A DNA stretch of 40,314 bases, taken from a virus. Position numbers and translations under genes: made by a program. The notes below the pieces were generated by a model. It did no database searches. It was not told the DNA's origin and worked only from the letters and a program-made list of their open reading frames with translations. The stretch covers positions 1-40,314 of the IMG/VR virus record IMGVR_UViG_3300035171_000015. The stretch is one strand, 5' to 3'. The stretch's first letter is position 1, and each line of letters starts with the position of its first letter. Below are positions 14,178 through 20,526 of this stretch, in pieces.

Positions 14178-14441
14178 ATGTATAAATATTACAAAAACGT
14201 AACAAGAAAAACTATTTACAGGTATTCTAATTTGGATGGTTTTGAGTTTTTTCTTGTAGTTTCTGGCGTCAATTGGTTTTGGGTCGAATCTACTTTATCT
14301 AAAGTAAATCCTGATTTTGTTCGTATATCTTACAAAGAGGCTAATAAATTAACCGGAAATAAAGCTAATGAAATATCTCTTTCTAATAGGGTTTTAAAAG
14401 CCGAAGGCCACTTAAATAAATTAATAACAAATAGAAACTAA
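14178..14441 (+). CDS. YF...W...KEANKL family protein
   Basis: 87 residues: YKYYKNVTRKTIYRYS, GFEFFLVV, VNWFWVEST and RISYKEANKLTGN, followed by a 30-residue basic extension not seen in other members. Confidence 0.7.
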   Translation: MYKYYKNVTRKTIYRYSNLDGFEFFLVVSGVNWFWVESTLSKVNPDFVRISYKEANKLTGNKANEISLSNRVLKAEGHLNKLITNRN

Positions 14442-14446
14442 ATGAT

Positions 14447-14710
14447 ATGGCTGTATTAACACCAAAACAGCAAGCGAAAGAATTTTTACGTCTATATAGG
14501 CTTCATAACATAACAGCGCAAGTTTCTGACGAGAACAAACTTGCCGTTATATTTACTAAATTAGACAAAGCAGATATTAACAAAAAATCTAAACTAAATA
14601 AAATTATTAAAAAATGCACGGAAGAAATTATTTATTTCCAACAAGAATATAAAGGATGGAATTTTGAGGATATAGAGGCAATATTAAAGAAGCATTTTAG
14701 TAATAAATAG
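14447..14710 (+). CDS. hypothetical helical protein
   Basis: 87 residues, Lys-rich and largely helical (KQQAKEFLRLYRLHNI; FEDIEAILKKHFSNK). No domain recognised. Confidence 0.65.
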   Translation: MAVLTPKQQAKEFLRLYRLHNITAQVSDENKLAVIFTKLDKADINKKSKLNKIIKKCTEEIIYFQQEYKGWNFEDIEAILKKHFSNK

Positions 14711-14732
14711 GCTTTAAATAAATTAAAAACAA

Positions 14733-14966
14733 ATGGAAACTAAATCTCAATCGTTTTTAATCAATAGTCAAGAACGACTTACTAACAAGTTAAAAACAAA
14801 AATTTCTAAAACATTTTACTATAAATGTTCAAGATGCAAGATAGATTCTTTAGGAGATTCAATGTGTCCATGTCCTAGAGGCGGTTGCGAAGCTAAATTA
14901 GCTGGAAAAATAGTAACCAAAACTACTACTACGTTTATTAAAATAAAAAATTTTATATATAAATAG
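14733..14966 (+). CDS. zinc-ribbon protein
   Basis: 77 residues with YKCSRCKIDSLGDSMCPC and GGCEAK, a likely zinc knuckle in a basic, Thr/Lys-rich protein. Last gene before a 325-nt gene-free stretch. Confidence 0.65.
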   Translation: METKSQSFLINSQERLTNKLKTKISKTFYYKCSRCKIDSLGDSMCPCPRGGCEAKLAGKIVTKTTTTFIKIKNFIYK

Positions 14967-15257
14967 CCTATAAATAGCCTCTAAATAATTTCTGAATTAA
15001 AAGTCTAAGATTGAGAATTGAACTTATTATTAATTATTAATAATTTAATAAATAGACAATAATTCATCTTAATTTACCCTACCTAACATTTGATTGTATA
15101 TACATAACATCATATAACCATTGATAACAAAGGATAAGAATAAATAATAATAATTTAATTAAATAATAAATAAAAAAAACCTTGGTGCTTGAATCTTATA
15201 TCTCCTAAATACATTTTTAAACATTTTTAATTTTTCTTCATTATTTCCTTTATTTTA
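14967..15257. other. AT-rich gene-free stretch
   Basis: No convincing frame. It holds tandem AAATAGCCT units right after the gene, one arm (14988-15004) of a 17-bp inverted repeat whose other arm is at 15518, and long A/T runs. Confidence 0.6.
14988..15004 (-). repeat. boundary repeat, inverted copy
   Basis: Reverse complement of ACTTTTAATTCAGAAAT, which occurs in direct orientation at 15518-15534. The core AATTCAGAAAT also occurs at 28791 and 29028. Confidence 0.75.
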
Positions 15258-15285
15258 TTGACTTTTCTAACGATTCTATTATATT
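15258..15285 (+). promoter_or_regulatory. promoter for a leaderless gene at 15292
   Basis: TTGACT (15258-15263), 16-nt spacer, TATATT (15280-15285). The ATG begins 6 nt downstream. Confidence 0.7.
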
Positions 15286-15291
15286 TTCTAT

Positions 15292-15420
15292 ATGTCTAAA
15301 CGTAAAAATAATGATAATGATGATTCTGATATAGATGCTTTTTGGTTTCTTTGTGGTATGGGTATCTATGGTTTCTTGGTTTTGGCCGGTCTAGCGTTGC
15401 TTGCTTTTGCATTAAATTAA
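15292..15420 (+). CDS. 42-residue membrane peptide
   Basis: Charged N terminus (MSKRKNNDNDDSDIDAF) then one transmembrane helix (FLVLAGLALLAFAL). Own promoter with the start codon at +1. Lies between the two arms of the inverted repeat. Confidence 0.7.
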   Translation: MSKRKNNDNDDSDIDAFWFLCGMGIYGFLVLAGLALLAFALN

Positions 15421-15517
15421 AAAACCTATTTATTATCTATTTAATAAAACCTAATGAAATCAATAGGATTATGAATCAGAGGTCATTTTTACATAGGCCA
15501 AAATGAAAATTTTCCAA

Positions 15518-15534
15518 ACTTTTAATTCAGAAAT
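15518..15534 (+). repeat. boundary repeat, direct copy
   Basis: ACTTTTAATTCAGAAAT, continued by CGTTTAT. Perfect 17-bp inverted match to 14988-15004. Confidence 0.75.
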
Positions 15535-15580
15535 CGTTTATTCTAAATAACTAATTTAAGTAATTTAATATCAACAACTT

Positions 15581-15724
15581 ATGTATTCTTTATATGATTT
15601 TGTTCGTGTTGATGGCTGGTTTACTGGTTATATCAGCCAAGTGGCAAGTGATGGCTATTATATTACTAATTCAATTGGTTTTACAATTTTAGCTAAAGCA
15701 AATCAATTAAGATTTCTTTGTTAA
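15581..15724 (+). CDS. 47-residue beta-rich peptide
   Basis: MYSLYDFVRVDGWFTGYISQ and AKANQLRF: the pattern of a single small SH3/KOW-like barrel. Follows the boundary repeat; no promoter of the usual type. Confidence 0.6.
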   Translation: MYSLYDFVRVDGWFTGYISQVASDGYYITNSIGFTILAKANQLRFLC

Positions 15725-15730
15725 TATATT

Positions 15731-15787
15731 ATGGTTATACTTCTAATTCTATCTATTATTATTCTAATTGTGCTGGCAATAGATTAA
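15731..15787 (+). CDS. 18-residue membrane micropeptide
   Basis: MVILLILSIIILIVLAID, one transmembrane helix and nothing else. Two other peptides of exactly 18 residues and the same kind are at 25317 and 29627. Confidence 0.45.
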   Translation: MVILLILSIIILIVLAID

Positions 15788-15789
15788 TA

Positions 15790-15817
15790 TTGACTTTTGT
15801 TTAATATCTATTAATAT
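15790..15817 (+). promoter_or_regulatory. promoter for a leaderless gene at 15825
   Basis: TTGACT (15790-15795), 16-nt spacer, TAATAT (15812-15817). The ATG begins 7 nt downstream. Confidence 0.7.
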
Positions 15818-15824
15818 AAATTAT

Positions 15825-16004
15825 ATGAACGCAGAAAATGTCGGGGCTTATTTATTGATTGGATTTATTATTGGGCTGGCGGCGGCTGGTCTGATTTCGG
15901 CATCTATTAATAATCATGTAGCGGTAGAGCATAATGCCGCGCATTACGACAACAAGACCGGAGCATTTACTTGGAATGATGAGACAAATAGTATTAATAA
16001 ATAA
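15825..16004 (+). CDS. 59-residue single-pass membrane protein
   Basis: A transmembrane helix (YLLIGFIIGLAAAGLISA) near the N terminus and a polar tail (HYDNKTGAFTWNDETN), probably outside or cytoplasmic depending on insertion. Function unknown. Confidence 0.7.
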   Translation: MNAENVGAYLLIGFIIGLAAAGLISASINNHVAVEHNAAHYDNKTGAFTWNDETNSINK

Positions 16005-16018
16005 ATACTAATTAATTT

Positions 16019-16267
16019 ATGCCCGCGCCTAAAGTACCAGATGGTTATAGACTTTTAAGTAAAGATGAATTAAAAACCTATAAATTTAAAGTAGGTGATA
16101 AGGTAACTGATGACCCGGTTTATGGCTGGACAACCGTAAATTCTTGGCGCGGTAATACTATTGAAAGTATTTATAATAACAAAGGAATTGAAATCCTTTA
16201 CTGTGCGGTCAAAGGAAAAGAAAAGCCGCGATTTAAAACTAAACATAAATATCCTTATGGGTATTAA
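16019..16267 (+). CDS. PDGYRLLSKDE-type phage protein
   Basis: 82 residues: PAPKVPDGYRLLSKDELKTY, FKVGDKVTDDP, GWTTVNSW and a basic end KHKYPYGY. The complete unit is repeated as the C-terminal half of the next gene. Confidence 0.75.
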   Translation: MPAPKVPDGYRLLSKDELKTYKFKVGDKVTDDPVYGWTTVNSWRGNTIESIYNNKGIEILYCAVKGKEKPRFKTKHKYPYGY

Positions 16268-16300
16268 TTTAATTATTAAATATTTAATAAATAGCCAAAT

Positions 16301-16747
16301 ATGCCATTTGAAAGACCATTAGGATATATTGAATTAAAGAAAGAGGATTTAATTAATAATGGTTATATTGTAGATGGTAGTGATATTATCTATACTAGCT
16401 GCTGCGGACAATTAAATCCAGAGGCCTATAAAGGAACCCCTTATAAAAACGTATTAGAAGAATGTGATTGTAATATTACTAATATAGCTATTATTCCTCA
16501 TTATCATAAGGAAATAAAAGGAGTTCCGGCCCCGCCTAATGGATATGAACTAATTAATTTTGCGCCCGATTACAAACTACAGGATGGCGATTGTGTTTAT
16601 ACTGACCACTGGTTTACTATTAACGCGTGGGTCGGTAAGGTAATAAAAGATTTAAATAAATTTAAACAAAGAGTTAAGGCCGTTGCTCAAAGGCCCGCGC
16701 CAAAGATTAGATTTACTACGGACAAGGAATATCCTTTTGGTTATTAA
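16301..16747 (+). CDS. two-unit PxGY protein
   Basis: 148 residues. Unit one: RPLGYIELKKEDLINNGYIV...CCG. Unit two (from about residue 72): PAPPNGYELINF, LQDGDCVYTDHWFTINAW, ending DKEYPFGY, closely parallel to the 16019 protein including its HKYPYGY end. Looks like duplication and fusion of that gene. Cys pairs in unit one could bind metal. Confidence 0.75.
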   Translation: MPFERPLGYIELKKEDLINNGYIVDGSDIIYTSCCGQLNPEAYKGTPYKNVLEECDCNITNIAIIPHYHKEIKGVPAPPNGYELINFAPDYKLQDGDCVYTDHWFTINAWVGKVIKDLNKFKQRVKAVAQRPAPKIRFTTDKEYPFGY

Positions 16748-16789
16748 TTTAATTAATAAAAAGAAATACCAAATAATTCTTAAATTTAT

Positions 16790-16817
16790 TTGACAAGTAA
16801 GATAAATCCGTTATTCT
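16790..16817 (+). promoter_or_regulatory. promoter of the RNA at 16822-17046
   Basis: TTGACA (16790-16795), 16-nt spacer, TATTCT (16812-16817). Confidence 0.65.
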
Positions 16818-16821
16818 ATAG

Positions 16822-17046
16822 ATGTTAAGAGCAACTGGCCGCAGCCAGTAACAAATCGGTAAACATGAACAACTAAACTATTATGAACCCTATTCGAGCA
16901 GGCCCGCAATAAATCTAAATTATTAAATAATGAACATTACTAGCTAATAAAATTATATCTATAAAATAGATATAAAATAAAAAATAAAGATAGATAGATA
17001 GGCCGTCAGATATATCCGAATGGAGTCTGGCGGCTTATCGCTTTTT
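16822..17046 (+). ncRNA. candidate noncoding RNA with own promoter and end hairpin
   Basis: A 372-nt gene-free gap. After the promoter come hairpin ACTGGC-CGCA-GCCAGT (16834-16849), a perfect 9-bp TATATCTAT/ATAGATATA with an AAA loop (16954-16974) and a 9-bp GC-rich hairpin (17002-17034) followed by TTTTT. A nine-codon frame (MLRATGRSQ) begins near the expected start. No known RNA family recognised. Confidence 0.5.
17002..17046 (+). terminator. possible terminator
   Basis: GCCGTCAGA pairs with TCTGGCGGC (one U-G), loop 15 nt; a T5 run follows 7 nt after the stem, a little far for a strong terminator. Confidence 0.45.
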
Positions 17047-17084
17047 ATAGATAGAAATAAAATAAAGAAATAGTAAATAAATAA

Positions 17085-17112
17085 TTGACAAATAATTCTT
17101 TCATATTATTAT
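17085..17112 (+). promoter_or_regulatory. promoter for a leaderless gene at 17120
   Basis: TTGACA (17085-17090), 16-nt spacer, TATTAT (17107-17112). The ATG begins 7 nt downstream. Confidence 0.7.
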
Positions 17113-17119
17113 AAATCAA

Positions 17120-17323
17120 ATGAGAACTAAATATTTTCTGTTACATGATAATCAATGCGTTTGGCGTTGGAAGAATGCCTATATGACTTTTGTGGATTTG
17201 CGTAGTTTTGGCTCGGTTCGTCGTGATAGCATGGATGATGTTGAAAGTCTTAAAAAGACTTTTAAAGTTAAACAGATTAGTTACAAGGCCGCAAGAAAAA
17301 TAAATAAATTATTTGTTAATTAA
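17120..17323 (+). CDS. YF...W...KAARKI family protein
   Basis: 67 residues: RTKYFLLHDNQCVWRW, a Trp/Phe middle and QISYKAARKINKLF. A member of the family first seen at 5801. Own promoter. Confidence 0.75.
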   Translation: MRTKYFLLHDNQCVWRWKNAYMTFVDLRSFGSVRRDSMDDVESLKKTFKVKQISYKAARKINKLFVN

Positions 17324-17340
17324 ATACTCAATAAATCCTA

Positions 17341-17368
17341 TTGACAAAATAAATATTTTCGTTATTCT
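17341..17368 (+). promoter_or_regulatory. promoter for a leaderless gene at 17375
   Basis: TTGACA (17341-17346), 16-nt spacer, TATTCT (17363-17368). The ATG begins 6 nt downstream. Confidence 0.75.
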
Positions 17369-17374
17369 ATTGAT

Positions 17375-17611
17375 ATGAGATATACATATTTTAAGCGGAC
17401 GGGAACATTTGCCACAAATAATATCTATCGCCTAAAGTTTGGCAGGCTGGAAGTTTTTATGAGGGGCGAAAATAAGTGGGATGAATCTGCTTTTAGTTTA
17501 AAGGATTTAGAGAGGCTTTCCTCGCCTAATAATTCGTGCCTTAATACTCGTTTCCACAAAATTACCCGCGACCAAGCGCGTAAGGAATGCAAGGAAGGTT
17601 TTATTAAATAA
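17375..17611 (+). CDS. YF...W...RDQARKE family protein
   Basis: 78 residues: YTYFKRTGTFATNNIYRLK, RLEVFMRG, KWDESAF and KITRDQARKECKEGFIK. One of the clearest members of the family. Confidence 0.75.
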   Translation: MRYTYFKRTGTFATNNIYRLKFGRLEVFMRGENKWDESAFSLKDLERLSSPNNSCLNTRFHKITRDQARKECKEGFIK

Positions 17612-17638
17612 TAATAATAATAATTAAATAAAAAAAAT

Positions 17639-17863
17639 ATGAAAAAACATCGTTACTTTATTAATGAGTCTCTTGGACAGGCAATTCTTTTCGTTGGCCA
17701 TAAAGGTTACTGGCGAAATGGAAATAAAAGCTTGCCAATGAAAACTTATTTGTCAGTGTTTACTTTGAAATATTTTATTGATACTTCTACTTTTAATAAA
17801 GAAGTAAATAAAAAAACTTTCTATGATTTTGTCCGCAAAACAAAGACTGGAATTAAATATTAA
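17639..17863 (+). CDS. hypothetical basic protein, distant YF family
   Basis: 74 residues: KHRYFINESLGQAILFVG, GYWRNGNKS, and a final helix with Lys-Arg. It shares the N-terminal YF and central aromatics but lacks the EARKI block. Confidence 0.65.
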   Translation: MKKHRYFINESLGQAILFVGHKGYWRNGNKSLPMKTYLSVFTLKYFIDTSTFNKEVNKKTFYDFVRKTKTGIKY

Positions 17864-17881
17864 TTAATAAATAAAAAAAAT

Positions 17882-18070
17882 ATGATTCTTTTAATTTTAG
17901 CTTTTACTATTTTGGTTTTGTTTGTAGGTTTTATTTTATCTTTAGTAATTCATGCTGCCATTAATGGTAACGAAGATGCTTTTACGGCATTGGTTGTTTT
18001 TTGTGCTATAGTAGCTATGTTCCTTGTTGCTTGGTCAATTGGATATATTGCTCATTACTTTAATCATTAA
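17882..18070 (+). CDS. two-helix membrane protein
   Basis: 62 residues: helices about 2-26 and 36-58 around GNEDAF. Short A-rich gap and no SD. Confidence 0.65.
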   Translation: MILLILAFTILVLFVGFILSLVIHAAINGNEDAFTALVVFCAIVAMFLVAWSIGYIAHYFNH

Positions 18071-18078
18071 TAAATATT

Positions 18079-18252
18079 ATGAATGAATACTATTTTGAAG
18101 TATTTTTTAAAGCTCCGGCCAGTTCTAATCCTGCCGAATTTTTAACTAGCGATATTATTAAACATACCAATCCCTATGAGGCATTGGAGCAGGCTAAACG
18201 AATGTATAAAGGAGATGGCCGTTATGTCTGTAACTTTAGGAAAGTAAATTAA
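18079..18252 (+). CDS. 57-residue hypothetical protein
   Basis: MNEYYFEVFFKAPASSNPAE, then a helix with EALEQAKRMYKG and the end YVCNFRKVN. Compact alpha/beta pattern; function unknown. Last gene of the unit from 17375. Confidence 0.65.
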   Translation: MNEYYFEVFFKAPASSNPAEFLTSDIIKHTNPYEALEQAKRMYKGDGRYVCNFRKVN

Positions 18253-18278
18253 TTAATAAAAAATAATAAAAGATTTAG

Positions 18279-18307
18279 TTGACATTTAGTTTTGGATGTA
18301 TTAGTAT
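18279..18307 (+). promoter_or_regulatory. promoter of the RNA region at 18314
   Basis: TTGACA (18279-18284), 17-nt spacer, TAGTAT (18302-18307). Confidence 0.6.
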
Positions 18308-18313
18308 ATTGAT

Positions 18314-18590
18314 GTTGGTGATAATTACGAATTGAGATGGAATGACTCGTAAGATTTATTCCGTAGTTCTAATAGATAGGATAATTAGCACTAACTAAAT
18401 TTTACATATCTGATGATGGCCGGAAGGCCGAAATAGATTTAAATAATCTATAATATGTTTAGCTAGGGTTTATAGATAAGGAAAGGCTGGTCTAATCAAC
18501 CAAGCTGGCGACAAATCGAAGGAGCAAATCGCCCGCCTGCTCGCAAAGCAGGAAACCGTTTGAAATAGAACGGCCCGAACTAAACAATTT
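18314..18590 (+). ncRNA. candidate noncoding RNA, first part of a 569-nt gene-free region
   Basis: No frame of useful length. Hairpins: GGCC-GGAA-GGCC (18418-18429), TAGATT/AATCTA (18434-18450), CCTGC/GCAGG (18536-18552) and CCGTT/AACGG (18556-18573). GC content rises locally against an AT-rich background, as expected for structured RNA. Family unknown. Confidence 0.5.
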
Positions 18591-18607
18591 AATTTTAAAT
18601 AGTTCTT

Positions 18608-18757
18608 TTAATTCTGTTGCTGGTTATTTGTTTAGCGAGATAGATGGTTGCGTTAGTGTATGCCTCTTATCGCTGTCTATCGAGTAGTGTAAAATAAAAA
18701 ATTACATACTCGCAAACGAAAAATGCGCCAGCATTTTATAACCGACAACAGAATTAA
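18608..18757. ncRNA. candidate multibranched RNA closed by a 12-bp helix
   Basis: TTAATTCTGTTG (18608-18619) is a perfect inverted match to 18746-18757. Inside it GTTT-a-GCGAG (18630-18639) pairs with CTCGCAAAC (18709-18717), GATAGA (18639-18644) with TCTATC (18676-18681), TGTAA with TTACA, and ATGC with GCAT (18723-18734). The helices nest into one plausible fold. The strand is unproven; plus is suggested by the upstream promoter. A DNA cruciform or origin is the alternative. Confidence 0.5.
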
Positions 18758-18786
18758 GATAACTAGATTTCTTCTTAAATATTTAG

Positions 18787-18815
18787 TTGACATTTCTTTT
18801 AGCATTAATTACTAT
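18787..18815 (+). promoter_or_regulatory. promoter for a leaderless gene at 18822
   Basis: TTGACA (18787-18792), 17-nt spacer, TACTAT (18810-18815). The ATG begins 6 nt downstream. This promoter lies inside the longer open frame and so fixes the start. Confidence 0.75.
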
Positions 18816-18821
18816 CTGACT

Positions 18822-19154
18822 ATGTTAAATAAATTTTATACGATACTTTCTCAAAAACTTGAAGACGAAATTCTTTATATTCAGGAAACTTTTTTAGAGT
18901 CGGCAGAAAATGGAGAAACACTTTCTCGTGGAGAAGCTATTAGGAGAATTGCAGAAGACTCCGATGAACCAAATCATTACGCATCTAATTTCCGAACAGA
19001 ATTAAATAAATTACTTATTTCTTTAGGTTGTTACAAATTAATGAGCCAAAAAGATTTGGATAATACCTATGTTTCTCGCGGCTATAAATATGATTTGAAA
19101 TATAAAGGAAATAAATATAAATTTGAAAGCTGGGAACCTTTAATGAAATTGTAA
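18822..19154 (+). CDS. hypothetical protein
   Basis: 110 residues from MLNKFYTILSQK. The frame is open from 18723, but the first 33 codons overlap the RNA candidate and the promoter, so the later ATG is chosen. Acidic helical first half (EAIRRIAEDSDEP) and basic Tyr/Lys-rich end. No family recognised. Confidence 0.75.
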   Translation: MLNKFYTILSQKLEDEILYIQETFLESAENGETLSRGEAIRRIAEDSDEPNHYASNFRTELNKLLISLGCYKLMSQKDLDNTYVSRGYKYDLKYKGNKYKFESWEPLMKL

Positions 19155-19159
19155 AAAAA

Positions 19160-19315
19160 ATGAAAAATCCATATACATTCGGCAGCGAGTCATATTATAA
19201 ATATGATTTAGAAAGATTTAAAAAAAGTATAAATAAATTAGATTGCGTTCCATATCTCGTAGCGATTGGAATGTTTATTCCTATTATTTTTGCTTATTTT
19301 AATCATGTTAAATAA
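19160..19315 (+). CDS. 51-residue membrane protein
   Basis: Polar basic first 30 residues, then one C-terminal hydrophobic helix (YLVAIGMFIPIIFAYF): a tail-anchored layout. Follows the previous stop by 5 nt. Confidence 0.6.
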   Translation: MKNPYTFGSESYYKYDLERFKKSINKLDCVPYLVAIGMFIPIIFAYFNHVK

Positions 19316-19532
19316 GCTTTTAATCATAGGCTCGCCGCCACCATTGGCAGGATTATCAATGATGGAAATAGTGTCGCGCGAAATCAAAATAGAATTAGTT
19401 ATTAATAATAATAAACCCATCTTAAATAATAATACTTTAAATTCATTTGTTTTAAAAAAGGAGCCGCATATTCCTAGTTGTTTTGTTAGTCGAGACAATC
19501 ATTATCGTAAGCCAAGAAAAGCTAAATGGTAA
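19305..19532 (+). CDS. hypothetical protein
   Basis: 75 residues from MLNKLLIIGSPPPLAG, overlapping the previous gene by 11 nt. The frame is open upstream, but that part only shadows the membrane helix. The GSPPP stretch and basic end (RKPRKAKW) give no clear function. Confidence 0.6.
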   Translation: MLNKLLIIGSPPPLAGLSMMEIVSREIKIELVINNNKPILNNNTLNSFVLKKEPHIPSCFVSRDNHYRKPRKAKW

Positions 19533-19551
19533 TAAATAATAAAAATAATAA

Positions 19552-19579
19552 TTGACAAATAAATATTAACCATTATCTT
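19552..19579 (+). promoter_or_regulatory. promoter of the RNA leader at 19586
   Basis: TTGACA (19552-19557), 16-nt spacer, TATCTT (19574-19579). Confidence 0.65.
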
Positions 19580-19585
19580 ATCTTT

Positions 19586-19640
19586 GGTGACGGTTAGGGC
19601 CGCAAGTGTGCGACTCGTTTGCAAAAGCAAGACCGCCACC
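19586..19640 (+). ncRNA. 5' hairpin at the predicted transcription start
   Basis: GGTGACGGT (19586-19594) pairs with ACCGCCACC (19632-19640) over eight of nine positions, and the expected first nucleotide is the base of the stem. Such a 5' cap helix can block decay or mark a regulatory leader. The promoter at 25693 starts with the same GTGACGGTTA. Confidence 0.5.
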
Positions 19641-19660
19641 GCCAATTTAAAAAACTAATT

Positions 19661-19732
19661 ATGAAAATAACTATTCGTTTCGATTCCAACGGTTTGGCTC
19701 GCGTTCGCTGGACGGCGCGAAAGAAAAACTAA
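19661..19732 (+). CDS. 23-residue basic peptide
   Basis: MKITIRFDSNGLARVRWTAR plus KKN. It has codon use typical of the GC-richer genes (CGC, GGT), sits after the 5' hairpin and before the tRNA-like RNA. A real micropeptide is plausible but unproven. Confidence 0.45.
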   Translation: MKITIRFDSNGLARVRWTARKKN

Positions 19733-19742
19733 ATAAATTTAC

Positions 19743-19890
19743 GAGCGCGTGGCGGAATGTAAAGACGCTACATGGTGAAATGGAACAAAGTATGATAGTG
19801 ATGAGAGGGACTAACTCTAAAATGTCCATACTCCACACCAGCTAGTCTAACTATCGGAATAGTATGCAGGTTCAAATCCTGTCGCGCTCA
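19743..19890 (+). tRNA. tRNA-like RNA with an oversized anticodon region
   Basis: Acceptor GAGCGCG (19743-19749) pairs perfectly with CGCGCTC (19883-19889). A Leu/Ser-type D arm (GCG...CGC, 19752-19768), a variable arm ACTAT/ATAGT (19850-19863) and a normal T arm (GCAGG, TTCAAAT, CCTGT) are present. But 148 nt is about 60 more than a class II tRNA. The extra bases fall where the anticodon arm should be and can pair with each other (TGGTG/CACCA, GTATG/CATAC). No anticodon can be read; CCA is not encoded. It could be an intron-bearing tRNA, a decoy or a processing signal. Confidence 0.6.
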
Positions 19891-19922
19891 ACCTTTAAAT
19901 AAAATAATAAATAATAAACAAA

Positions 19923-20126
19923 ATGAAAAAATACCAAGTATTCATTACTCTTCATGGAAAAGAATTTACGAGCGTAATAATGGAAGAGGGTAACGAAATT
20001 TTAGACGCCGTTACTCATAGAAATAAATACTCGGCGGTTCATGTTGATTTAATTGATGGTAGCATCTTATGTTTAAATTCAAACAATTTACAGGATGCTA
20101 TTGTTGTAGCGAAAGAAATTAAATAA
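19923..20126 (+). CDS. hypothetical protein
   Basis: 67 residues, compact alpha/beta pattern (YQVFITLHGKEF, SAVHVDLIDGSILCL, a final helix). It starts 32 nt after the tRNA-like RNA behind an A/T-rich linker with TTTAAATAAA and no SD. Confidence 0.7.
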   Translation: MKKYQVFITLHGKEFTSVIMEEGNEILDAVTHRNKYSAVHVDLIDGSILCLNSNNLQDAIVVAKEIK

Positions 20127-20134
20127 TTTTAAAC

Positions 20135-20209
20135 GGGGTCGAAGCTTTAACAGTGAAGCCCGCGACTTTTAATCGTGCAAAGACGGAGCATTACCGTCCG
20201 GCCCTACCA
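20135..20209 (+). tRNA. tRNA-Lys (UUU anticodon) with unusual T loop
   Basis: Acceptor GGGGTCG (20135-20141) pairs with CGGCCCT (20199-20205) including two G-U pairs. The D arm is GCTT/AAGC and the anticodon arm CGCGA, CTTTTAA, TCGTG with TTT at 20168-20170. The T stem GACGG/CCGTC encloses AGCATTA instead of TTCRANY. A206 and an encoded CCA follow. Identity is clear, but charging or stability may be abnormal. Confidence 0.8.
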
Positions 20210-20232
20210 TTTTAATCTAAATAAATCAAAAT

Positions 20233-20457
20233 ATGAGTGGCGACAGAATTTGTTTATTGACCGCTCACTACCGGAAAATACGAGTTGACTGGCGTACTAG
20301 CAAATCCCCAATGGCCCGCGAATTACAGGGTCTAATGAGTGAAACAATCATTATTAATCCAGAAGATAATCTAATTGGAAAAACAATTCCACTTTCAGAA
20401 ACACAATTAATTAGATTTGAAGAAACTATTAAAGCAGAACAAAAGTATTATAATTAA
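20233..20457 (+). CDS. hypothetical protein
   Basis: 74 residues: ICLLTAHYRKIRVDWRTSKS, then acidic strands and a C-terminal helix. Starts 24 nt after the tRNA-Lys CCA with the linker ATCTAAATAAATC, so it is probably cut out of the same transcript. Confidence 0.7.
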   Translation: MSGDRICLLTAHYRKIRVDWRTSKSPMARELQGLMSETIIINPEDNLIGKTIPLSETQLIRFEETIKAEQKYYN

Positions 20458-20490
20458 TTTAAAAGAGTTAAATAATTATTCACTATTTCT

Positions 20491-20519
20491 TTGACAGAAT
20501 AAAATTAAACCATTAATAT
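20491..20519 (+). promoter_or_regulatory. promoter for a leaderless gene at 20527
   Basis: TTGACA (20491-20496), 17-nt spacer, TAATAT (20514-20519). The ATG begins 7 nt downstream. Confidence 0.7.
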
Positions 20520-20526
20520 TTTTTTA

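Noticed and set aside
14967-15257. CRISPR-like array from the repeated AAATAGCCT and A/T units
   Set aside because: Repeats are short, tandem or irregular, without equal spacers.
19770-19849. Insert of the tRNA-like RNA as a group I intron
   Set aside because: About 60-70 nt is far below the minimum for a self-splicing group I intron, and no U-G splice pattern is visible.
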